Source: an uncultured Bacilli bacterium
GTDB lineage: Bacteria; Bacillota_I; Bacilli_A; RF39; UBA660
DNA: 9,796 bases
Direction of reading: 5' to 3'
NCBI GenBank assembly: GCA_951800155.1
Contig: CATOJL010000045.1
Location: 1 to 9,796, forward strand
Made by a program: the position numbers and the translations under genes. The notes beneath the pieces were generated by a model. It was not told the DNA's origin, did no database searches, and worked only from the letters and a program-made list of their open reading frames with translations. This document shows positions 1-6,528 of this stretch, one piece after another (within the stretch, counting starts at the first letter, position 1; the number at the start of each line of letters is the position of its first letter).

Positions 1-1
1 G

Positions 2-61
2 AATAGGAGAAAACAGGTTAGTGAAGAAACAATTAGGATTACGAAAAGAATAATTGAGTAA
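2..61 (+). CDS. Possible 3' end of an upstream gene (partial)
   Basis: From position 2 a frame stays open for 19 codons and stops at TAA 59-61. It would encode a charged, helix-like tail rich in Arg, Lys, Glu and Ile. The next frame is also open from the window edge and ends at TAA 51-53, so the frame cannot be fixed from this fragment. The tail of a + strand gene just upstream would fit the one-directional layout of the locus, but 19 codons are too few to name a family. Confidence 0.25.
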   Translation, partial: NRRKQVSEETIRITKRIIE

Positions 62-66
62 TAAAA

Positions 67-103
67 CTTACTTGTAGATGAAAAATGAATCTAGAAAAGT
101 AAG
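67..103 (+). promoter_or_regulatory. Hairpin in the leader of the SPFH gene
   Basis: CTTACTT (67-73) is the exact reverse complement of AAGTAAG (97-103). Inside it TAGAT (75-79) pairs with ATCTA (89-93) around a 9-nt loop, leaving only G on one side and GAA on the other unpaired. The 12 paired bases form a 37-nt imperfect hairpin about 50 nt before the gene 1 start. No T-run follows directly, so it does not look like an intrinsic terminator. It could be a protein-binding dyad or an RNA leader structure. I could not pick out a convincing -35/-10 pair nearby. Confidence 0.35.
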
Positions 104-154
104 AGTAACAAGTCCTGTTTTAAAAAAGATTTAATATAAGGAGGTATGTTTTAA

Positions 155-1372
155 ATGGGATTTATTAAGGCTTTTTCAGGTGCTTTAGCTGGTACAGCTG
201 CAGATCAATGGAAGGATTTTTATGGTCCAAGAGGAGGTATTTCTGGAACGACGGCCTTGTTTCAAGCTGTGCCAAATGGTACAAATGCTGGTCGTGGAGA
301 AAATACAAAAGGTTCAGAAAATATTATTACAAATGGAAGTAAGATTCTTGTTCCAGAGGGGACAGCTCTAATTACGATGCAAGATGGACAAATTACAGGT
401 TTAATTGCAGAACCAGGAGGATTTGAGTTCAGAACAGATGATCCAAATTCAAAATCTATATTCAGTGGAGATGGGATTTTAGCTTCTACGATTAAACAAT
501 CATGGGAAAGGTTTAAGTTTGGTGGACAACCAGGAGCACAACAATTGGCGTTTTATATTAATTTAAAAGAGATTCCCAATAATAAATTTGGAACACAAGC
601 AGAGATTTACTGGGATGATGCGTATTTGAATGCACAAGTGGGTGCTGTGACACGAGGAACGTATACTTTAAAAATTGTTGATCCACTATTATTTGTTAAA
701 AATTATGTACCAACAAAGTATTTGCAACCAAATGCCCCTGTTTTTGATTTTGCAGATATGGACAATGATGCAGCGACACAATTATTTAATGAAGTGGTAG
801 GAACCTTGTCAGCAGCATTTTCAAATTATACAAATGATGCAAGTAAGGGAAATCGAATTTCAAAAATTCAAGGGGATCAGATAGGTTTTGCGCAAGCTAT
901 GAGTCAGGCAGTAGAAGAAGCTTATCAATGGAAATCAGATCGTGGACTTGAAATTGTTAAGACAGCCATTCTTGCCATTGAGTACGATGAAGATACTAAG
1001 GCATTGTTAAGTGATGTTAAAAAGGCTGATGCATTAGCCGGAGCTAGAGGAAATTCATTTATGCAACAATCTGTTGCTAGAGGAATGCAAGCGGCAGGAG
1101 AGAATCCAAATGGTGGAGGAACATCTATGGCTTTTATGGGAATGGGAATGAATGCTGCAGGGAATATGATGGGTGGTATGCAACAACCACAGACAACACA
1201 AAATCCATTCATAAATGTTTCAAATCAACAAGCACAAGCTCCACAGTCTGGAAGTTCTAGTGGACAACCAGGTTTAGCAGATAAATTATTAGAATTTAAA
1301 AAATTGTTAGATGCAGGTGTGATTTCCCAAGAAGAATATGACAAGGTAAAGGCACAAATTTTAGGGAGTTAG
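155..1372 (+). CDS. SPFH-domain protein with C-terminal SHOCT helices (YdjI-like)
   Basis: This 405-residue protein has no transmembrane helix or signal peptide. After an N-terminal stretch with a small amphipathic look (GFIKAFSGALAG), residues about 30-290 match the SPFH/band-7 layout of proteins often labelled 'virion core protein' and of B. subtilis YdjI. Residues about 315-345 are a flexible Gly/Met/Asn-rich segment, followed by a Gln/Ser-rich linker. Residues 374-403 are a typical SHOCT helix pair (LADKLLEFKKLLDAGVISQE, then EYDKVKAQI). Such proteins assemble on the inner face of the membrane; in B. subtilis the YdjGHI proteins work with PspA in the response to envelope stress. The start is supported by AAGGAGG at 138-144, ten bases before ATG. 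The next gene starts two bases after the stop. Unlike many relatives, no Cys-rich zinc ribbon is visible, making it the only gene here without one. The family call is firm; the stress role is inferred. Confidence 0.88.
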   Translation: MGFIKAFSGALAGTAADQWKDFYGPRGGISGTTALFQAVPNGTNAGRGENTKGSENIITNGSKILVPEGTALITMQDGQITGLIAEPGGFEFRTDDPNSKSIFSGDGILASTIKQSWERFKFGGQPGAQQLAFYINLKEIPNNKFGTQAEIYWDDAYLNAQVGAVTRGTYTLKIVDPLLFVKNYVPTKYLQPNAPVFDFADMDNDAATQLFNEVVGTLSAAFSNYTNDASKGNRISKIQGDQIGFAQAMSQAVEEAYQWKSDRGLEIVKTAILAIEYDEDTKALLSDVKKADALAGARGNSFMQQSVARGMQAAGENPNGGGTSMAFMGMGMNAAGNMMGGMQQPQTTQNPFINVSNQQAQAPQSGSSSGQPGLADKLLEFKKLLDAGVISQEEYDKVKAQILGS

Positions 1373-1374
1373 AT

Positions 1375-2832
1375 ATGAGTAATCAAGAGGTAGGGAATAG
1401 CTCAACTAAAAGTAAGTTGCCTTTGGAAAATCATACAACAATCATACAGACAGACTCTGATGCGACAAACGGACAAAAAAAGTGTCCCCGTTGTGGGGCA
1501 ACAGATATTGCTACGCATGTAGATACAGGTAAGCTTCGATGTAATTTTTGTAGACATGAGTTTGAACCCCAAAAAATGCAAGGAATGGTAGAGGATATTC
1601 ATCTGTTAGAAGGACAGGTCATTGGTTCTGGAGCAACAGATATTGTTGCTGATGCAAATGATATTTTAACATTAAAATGTAGTTCTTGTGGTGCAGAGGT
1701 AGTGATTGATACAGCAACAGTTACACAAGCTCGTTGTCATTGGTGTAGAAATACATTGTCTATAAATCAACAGATTCCAAATGGAAGTATTCCTGATGCA
1801 GTACTGCCTTTTTGTGTAAGAAAGGAAGAAGCAAAGGAACAAATTGAAAGCTTTGTTCGGAAACGTAATTTTTTTGCGCATCCTCAATTTAAAAAAGAAT
1901 TTACAACTGAAAATATTATGGGAGTATATTTCCCATATATGGTTGTTGATATTAATGCGCATGCACAATTTATTGGAAGTGGAGAACAACAAAGAAGAAA
2001 ATATATAAAAGGGAGTGGAGAGAACGCAAAAACGTATTATGATGCTGATTTGTACGAGATAGGTAGGGAATTTGATTTAACTATTCATGGTTTAACTGTG
2101 GAAGCAAGTGCTGACAAATTACAGACAACATCCTTGCATAAAACGAATAATGTGATTAATGCGATTATGCCATTTGATATCGAAAACTGTGTAAAGTTTG
2201 ATGCCAATTATTTGAAAGGGTATACCTCTGAAAGAAGAGATACAAATTTAGAACAAATAAAACCTATAGTTGAGGTACAATCTAAGGATATTGCTAGACA
2301 TTCTTGCAATGAAACAATAAAGCAGTATGATCGTGGAGTAGCTTGGTCGAAACAGAATTTTGTTGTGAAAGGGCAACAATGGAAAGTGGCCTATTTACCT
2401 GTGTGGCTGTATAGTTACCAACAAATAAGTGGAAGTAGTAAGCGATTACATTATGTTGCTGTCAATGGTCGAACAAAAGAGATTATGGGAAGTGTCCCTA
2501 TTCATCTGCCTAAATTATGTATTAGTTCTTTTGTAGTAGAAATCATTGGATTATTGGCAATGTTATTTATTGATTTTTCTTATAATTGGTTATTTTTATT
2601 GTCAGGTTTCATTTATTTTATCTTTATGTATTTACAGTATCGTAATTCGAATGCCAGACATACTTATGAGAAGGATACAAAGACAATGTTATTCAATTTG
2701 AAAAAACAAGATCGCTTCATAAAACAACAAACAGGGCTAACGAATACTCGGATGCAGGGAGCTAATCATACTACAGTACAAGGACAAAGTCTTGGAAATG
2801 CCCTTCTTCAAGCAGTGATTGAAAAAAAATAG
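1375..2832 (+). CDS. Membrane protein with two TFIIB-like zinc ribbons (YdjG-like)
   Basis: The 485-residue protein has two CxxC...CxxC zinc ribbons near its N-terminus: C37/C40 with C56/C59, and C102/C105 with C121/C124. Both have the 15-residue spacing of TFIIB-type ribbons. A mixed alpha/beta region without a recognised domain follows (about 140-375). Two close hydrophobic helices (about 383-400 and 402-420) form a membrane hairpin, then a basic, Gln-rich tail. With two helices, both ends should be cytoplasmic. The order (ribbons first, membrane helices near the C-terminus) resembles B. subtilis YdjG, partner of an SPFH protein in the pspA-ydjGHI system. The ATG lies two bases after the gene 1 stop, and its binding site (GGGAG, 1364-1368) is inside the end of gene 1, so translation is probably coupled and the products probably interact. 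It is longer than I expect for YdjG. A DNA-binding role is not indicated despite the ribbon name. Confidence 0.82.
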   Translation: MSNQEVGNSSTKSKLPLENHTTIIQTDSDATNGQKKCPRCGATDIATHVDTGKLRCNFCRHEFEPQKMQGMVEDIHLLEGQVIGSGATDIVADANDILTLKCSSCGAEVVIDTATVTQARCHWCRNTLSINQQIPNGSIPDAVLPFCVRKEEAKEQIESFVRKRNFFAHPQFKKEFTTENIMGVYFPYMVVDINAHAQFIGSGEQQRRKYIKGSGENAKTYYDADLYEIGREFDLTIHGLTVEASADKLQTTSLHKTNNVINAIMPFDIENCVKFDANYLKGYTSERRDTNLEQIKPIVEVQSKDIARHSCNETIKQYDRGVAWSKQNFVVKGQQWKVAYLPVWLYSYQQISGSSKRLHYVAVNGRTKEIMGSVPIHLPKLCISSFVVEIIGLLAMLFIDFSYNWLFLLSGFIYFIFMYLQYRNSNARHTYEKDTKTMLFNLKKQDRFIKQQTGLTNTRMQGANHTTVQGQSLGNALLQAVIEKK

Positions 2833-2916
2833 TTTATCTACATAAAGAAGGATGGAGTAAGACATAGAGATAGTACTTATGTTTTCTTCATAAAGAGGGA
2901 AGTTGGAGGTTTAGAA

Positions 2917-3510
2917 ATGTTAGAAAAATTAAAAGAAAAGAAAATTATAGGAGCAATAGGAATTGCAACCGTTTTTTTAGGTGTATTATTACCATACTAT
3001 CAAGTGTCTATTTTTGGACATACCTATAAATTAGCACTATGGAATTATATAGAAGGTAAAGTCATTTTACTATTATTAACGGCAAACTTTTTATTTCTAT
3101 TTAGAGATTTTGCTCAAAAATATGTGCCACAAGTATTTGAATCGAATATAGGACAGAAAATCCAAACGGCAAATCCAAAATTAGCAATAGTGCCAGTTAT
3201 ACTGATCGTGGCTTTCGTCGTTATACTTTTTTTAAGATTAGATGTTGGTTCTACGCTTGATCATGGTATGGGATTTTATTTCTTATGGCTAGGAATTATT
3301 TGTCTTACAGTGCATACATTTCTTTATAAAAATGTAGTATCTGTTTCTACACAATATACAAATGGTGAGCAGAACAATAAAAACTATTCTGAAACAATGC
3401 AAAATGGACAGCAACTAAGTCATTTAGGAAGTGTGAAATATTGTTCTGGATGTGGAAATAAATGTGAAGCAAATACCAATATATGTTCTTTCTGTGGTAG
3501 ACAACTTTAA
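2917..3510 (+). CDS. Four-helix membrane protein with C-terminal zinc ribbon
   Basis: A 197-residue protein with four hydrophobic segments at about 9-29, 47-64, 89-108 and 117-137, then a polar linker rich in Asn and Gln, and a zinc ribbon at the very end (C176/C179 with C190/C193; an extra C183 lies between). The basic N-terminus (LEKLKEKK) and the even number of helices place both ends in the cytoplasm. The ribbon is of the short zinc-ribbon type (CSGCG...CSFCG) also found at the N-termini of genes 4-6, so here the module is at the opposite end. I do not recognise the membrane domain as a named family. The start is supported by GGAGG at 2905-2909, seven bases before ATG. The 84-bp gap after gene 2 shows no terminator, so genes 1-3 probably share a transcript that ends at 3538-3576. 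Confidence 0.75.
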   Translation: MLEKLKEKKIIGAIGIATVFLGVLLPYYQVSIFGHTYKLALWNYIEGKVILLLLTANFLFLFRDFAQKYVPQVFESNIGQKIQTANPKLAIVPVILIVAFVVILFLRLDVGSTLDHGMGFYFLWLGIICLTVHTFLYKNVVSVSTQYTNGEQNNKNYSETMQNGQQLSHLGSVKYCSGCGNKCEANTNICSFCGRQL

Positions 3511-3537
3511 TAAAAAGATAGAACGATTTAGAAAGAG

Positions 3538-3576
3538 AAAAATAGGTAATCATTTTATTTCGATTACCTGTTTTTT
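3538..3576 (+). terminator. Intrinsic terminator between gene 3 and the protease gene
   Basis: AGGTAATC (3544-3551) pairs perfectly with GATTACCT (3562-3569) around a 10-nt loop. The stem extends through a T-G pair into the A-run before it and the six T's after it (3571-3576). This is a typical rho-independent terminator for genes 1-3. Only 17 bases lie between its T-run and the ATG of gene 4, and these hold the ribosome binding site, so no promoter can fit after it. Gene 4 must therefore depend on read-through or on a promoter upstream of the hairpin. Confidence 0.8.
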
Positions 3577-3593
3577 ATGCGAGGAGGTTAAAT

Positions 3594-6023
3594 ATGCGTT
3601 GTAAAAAATGTAATCATTTTATAAATATAAATGAAAAGTTTTGTCCAAATTGTGGTAAAAAAATAGGATTTTTAATTTTAGCTATTGTATTAATAATCAT
3701 TTGCCTACTTGTTTTCTTTTCCTTATTTAGCAAGAATAAAAAGAAAAAAGCATATGATTTAGTTGGAACTTCTACTTCTATAAGCTATAGTTATAGTGAT
3801 GATCATATTTTAAAATCCATTGATGGTAGATTTAGTAAGCAATTGATTCATTCTTCTTCAGATGTTTTGACTGCCTTAGAGTCAATTAAAGATAAGATTG
3901 GTTTTAAAGATGCTACAAAAGAGTTTGTGTTATTATCTGAGGAAACAAGTGAGGGGATAACCTATTATAAGTATAATCAAGTATATAAAGGAACTCCTGT
4001 ATTATATCAAAACATAATTGTAAGTGTGGATCAAAATAAAAATATATTGGGGTATAGTGGTTATTATATTCCAAATATACAAGTAGATGTTGTACCGAAA
4101 AAAAGTGCCGAAGAGATCGAAAAGAATATAAAAAAATATTTGGGAAAAAATTCAAATATTGTTAGTAATACACTTTCTATTTGGGCTGATATAAAACAAT
4201 ATACATTGGTTTATAATATTCTTGGTTATTCAGATAGTAAGGCTGTCATATGTATTGTAGATGCGAATACAGGAGAAATTTTATCAGAAGAAAGTGTTTT
4301 TGAAGCAGGAACAACATATTCTTATACAGGAATGGGGATGGATAATAAAACCTATAAGATTTCTTTAGAAAAACATTTTGATGTAATAGGCATGAAAAAT
4401 CGATATCGATTTTATGATCGTGAACGAAAGATATCCATTGTTGATTCTAGGAAACTGGGATATATAGATGCTCAACTTCTTCCTACATTATTACTACCCA
4501 ATTATGAATCTAGAATAAATTCTATGGTAGTTGATATTGTAGATAATCAAATAGATACGACTTTACATGGTGAAAGTTTTGTGCAAAATGCAATCACAAC
4601 TATGGCAAATTATGAAAAGATATATGATTATTATAAAAATGTTTTAGGTAGAGATTCTTATGATAACAAAGGAAGTAAAATTATATTGAATTTGGGTGTT
4701 ACGGAATCTACTGGTTCAAGCAAAGACCTTAATAATGCCTTTTGGAGTAGACTTACAAATCAGATGTATATTGGAAATTGGAAAGGAAAATCCTTGAGTG
4801 CCTCTCTTGATATTCTTGCTCATGAATTTACACATGGAGTTATTTCGAAAACGGCTAATTTTGCTCTTCAAGCAAAGAAAGCGGATAAAAATAAGGCTTT
4901 TGAAACGGGAGCACTTAGTGAAGGATATGCGGATGTATTGGGTTCTTTAGTTGAAGGTAAAAATTGGACAATAGCAGAAGATAATGAAATTGCAAGAAGT
5001 GCTAGTAATCCAGAAGCTTATGAAAATCCTAGTGTGAAAGGTGGAAAATATTACTATCCAGATGGTTATCTAACAGACGGAAGAACATTGAAACAATTGT
5101 TAAAAGAGCATGATTTAGAATTTGTAGTGGACTTTGATAATGGGGGAGTCCATCAAAATGCAAATGTAGTAAGTCATGCAGCTTATTTAATGTATAAAAA
5201 TGGTGCATTTCAAAATCGTAAGGAAATGGCTAAGGTCTGGTATAATTCTTTATTTTCTTTATCTTCTTATTCTAACTTTGAAGACTGTGCTTTAGCTGTG
5301 ATGAAAACAGCAAAAAACTTAGGTTTAAATGAAGCTTCCCTTTATCAGATTACAAAAGCTTTTCAAGATACAAAAATGTTACAGAACAAATATGTACCTA
5401 TTCATGGTAGCGTAAAAAGTGGAGATGAGAAATTAAAGAAGGTTCAGGTAAAAGTATATTCTTATAAAGATGGTAGTGAAATCAAAACGCTGTTAACAAA
5501 TGAAAGCGGTGAATATAAACTGGAATTGCCAATGGGAACATACCGAATAGAATTTAAACTACAAGGTTTTGAAACATACGAAACAGTCGTAGTAGTTCAG
5601 GGTGATACAACATTGGATGTAGTTTTAGCATATCAAATAGAAGAAGGAAATATGTTAAAAAATGCATGTAAAACAGAAAAATGTCATAATTTTACAATTT
5701 ACTTTTTAGAGAGTGATGCACAGAATAAGTTAAAAGAAATCCATGAAACTTATTCTGTTGATTCAGGAACAACGGTAGATGCGAATGTAATTGTTGATTC
5801 TGTAAATCATATTTTTGGTAATAAATTTTTAACTATGGAAGGACAGTCCTTTTATATGACAGTCGGAGATTTTAAAGTTGAATATGCATGGTATTATAAA
5901 GATACCGATACAAAATTTGATTGGAATAAACCGATTGATCAAGATATTGAAATAGAGATGAAACTGATGAATGGACTCCTTGATAATGATACTTTTATTC
6001 ATATAAGTGATTGGTTTAAGTAA
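3594..6023 (+). CDS. Membrane-tethered thermolysin-like (M4) metalloprotease with N-terminal zinc ribbon
   Basis: This 809-residue protein opens with a zinc ribbon (C3/C6, C17/C20) and a membrane helix (about 24-46) instead of a normal secretion signal. Residues about 90-160 resemble an FTP propeptide domain and 165-235 a PepSY-like one, the usual pro-region of M4 enzymes. The catalytic region carries the full set of M4 motifs: NAFW (381-384), HEFTH (zinc ligands H410 and H414, catalytic E411), GALSEGYAD (third ligand E443, D447), and DNGGVH (515-520, with the catalytic-type H520). The enzyme should therefore be active on extracytoplasmic proteins. Residues about 600-682 look like a carboxypeptidase-regulatory-like beta domain. 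The last 120 residues end in a motif recalling InlB B-repeats (TKFDWNKPIDQDI). The spacing from H414 to E443 is about nine residues longer than in thermolysin. The start is supported by GAGGAGG (3581-3587), six bases before ATG. Basic residues flank the helix on both sides, so topology rests mainly on the protease needing to be outside. Confidence 0.9.
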   Translation: MRCKKCNHFININEKFCPNCGKKIGFLILAIVLIIICLLVFFSLFSKNKKKKAYDLVGTSTSISYSYSDDHILKSIDGRFSKQLIHSSSDVLTALESIKDKIGFKDATKEFVLLSEETSEGITYYKYNQVYKGTPVLYQNIIVSVDQNKNILGYSGYYIPNIQVDVVPKKSAEEIEKNIKKYLGKNSNIVSNTLSIWADIKQYTLVYNILGYSDSKAVICIVDANTGEILSEESVFEAGTTYSYTGMGMDNKTYKISLEKHFDVIGMKNRYRFYDRERKISIVDSRKLGYIDAQLLPTLLLPNYESRINSMVVDIVDNQIDTTLHGESFVQNAITTMANYEKIYDYYKNVLGRDSYDNKGSKIILNLGVTESTGSSKDLNNAFWSRLTNQMYIGNWKGKSLSASLDILAHEFTHGVISKTANFALQAKKADKNKAFETGALSEGYADVLGSLVEGKNWTIAEDNEIARSASNPEAYENPSVKGGKYYYPDGYLTDGRTLKQLLKEHDLEFVVDFDNGGVHQNANVVSHAAYLMYKNGAFQNRKEMAKVWYNSLFSLSSYSNFEDCALAVMKTAKNLGLNEASLYQITKAFQDTKMLQNKYVPIHGSVKSGDEKLKKVQVKVYSYKDGSEIKTLLTNESGEYKLELPMGTYRIEFKLQGFETYETVVVVQGDTTLDVVLAYQIEEGNMLKNACKTEKCHNFTIYFLESDAQNKLKEIHETYSVDSGTTVDANVIVDSVNHIFGNKFLTMEGQSFYMTVGDFKVEYAWYYKDTDTKFDWNKPIDQDIEIEMKLMNGLLDNDTFIHISDWFK

Positions 6024-6058
6024 GTGAAATTTTAGAATTCGCATGAGGCAATGTGTAT

Positions 6059-6104
6059 AAAAAATGGTTCTATCCAAAGAAGGTTCTTAAATAGAATCTT
6101 TTTT
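6059..6104 (+). terminator. Terminator after the protease gene, likely bidirectional
   Basis: GGTTCTAT (6066-6073) pairs with ATAGAATC (6091-6098) with one G-T pair. Beyond a bulged T the stem continues as six A-T pairs formed by A-run 6059-6064 and T-run 6099-6104. It lies 35 bases past the gene 4 stop. The A-run on the left makes it usable from either strand. The segment AAGGTTCT (6080-6087) inside the loop can also pair with AGAATCTT (6093-6100), giving an alternative, shorter hairpin with the same right arm. Confidence 0.72.
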
Positions 6105-6528
6105 ATTTATATAAAATGATGTGGTATCTTAGCAGATGTATAAACACACATATTTGATTGAGTAATATAAAATATAGAGTTTTTAAAAGTAAAAAAATGT
6201 ATTAAAGTAGCGTGTGTATTTGAATATATTTCTCTTTGAAGTAATTTGCATTTTAATGAACGCAATGGCTTAAAACTAGGAAAATTTCTAGCAATTCCAT
6301 TGGTGAAAAAATATTTATTCAAAAAGAAATGATTTAGAAGGAATCCTATGATAGACAAGCTATGTTTATAGTAAAGACAAAAAAATGGAAATGGAGAGAA
6401 GGGAATATAGTTGTACTTAGTAAAATACTTCAAACTATTTAGATTTTATCTAAAAAAATCATAAGAAGTACATTAAAATTTCACAATTCTTTCAATTTTT
6501 GAAAGTATACTTTGCATGAGGTGTTAAA
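6105..6528. other. Gene-poor intergenic gap before gene 5
   Basis: This stretch is very A-rich on the + strand and holds no convincing gene. All + strand frames are broken by frequent stops. The minus strand has one open frame of 108 codons (6107-6433), but it begins with TTG and lacks a ribosome binding site. Near the right end are two perfect 7-bp inverted repeats, both with TTT loops (6438-6454 and 6489-6505), and a TATACT box at 6506-6511. An imperfect palindrome spans 6276-6291. The gap probably carries the promoter of gene 5, but no good -35/-10 pair with normal spacing stands out. Confidence 0.5.
6489..6511 (+). promoter_or_regulatory. Inverted repeat next to a TATACT box upstream of gene 5
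   Basis: CTTTCAA-TTT-TTGAAAG (6489-6505) is a perfect 7-bp inverted repeat and directly abuts TATACT (6506-6511), a good -10 candidate. A repressor bound here would block polymerase. The weak point is spacing: the best -35-like match, TTCACA (6480-6485), is 20 bases from the box, and transcription starting from it would begin almost on the ribosome binding site (GAGGTG, 6518-6523). An operator is therefore more credible than the exact promoter. Confidence 0.3.

Noticed and set aside
925..1212. Minus-strand open frame inside the SPFH gene
   Set aside because: It is the reverse shadow of a strongly supported gene. The product is low-complexity and no ribosome binding site is seen.
2833..2916. 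Possible hairpin (TTATG...CATAA) or promoter between genes 2 and 3
   Set aside because: The stem has only five A/T-rich pairs and no T-run, and no -35/-10 pair could be found.
6348..6371. Seven-codon frame with an AGAAGGA site five bases upstream, a possible leader peptide
   Set aside because: It is too short to judge, has no regulatory codon run, and no attenuator-like hairpin with a T-run follows it.
6411..6464. Seventeen-residue frame (TTG start, AGAAGGG seven bases upstream) encoding a hydrophobic, basic peptide
   Set aside because: The start codon is weak, and the product looks like any translation of A/T-rich DNA. There is no supporting context.
6183..6464. Possible decayed + strand gene across the gap (one frame with only a few stops)
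   Set aside because: The number of stops is near what AT-rich random DNA would give, and no stretch resembles a known protein.
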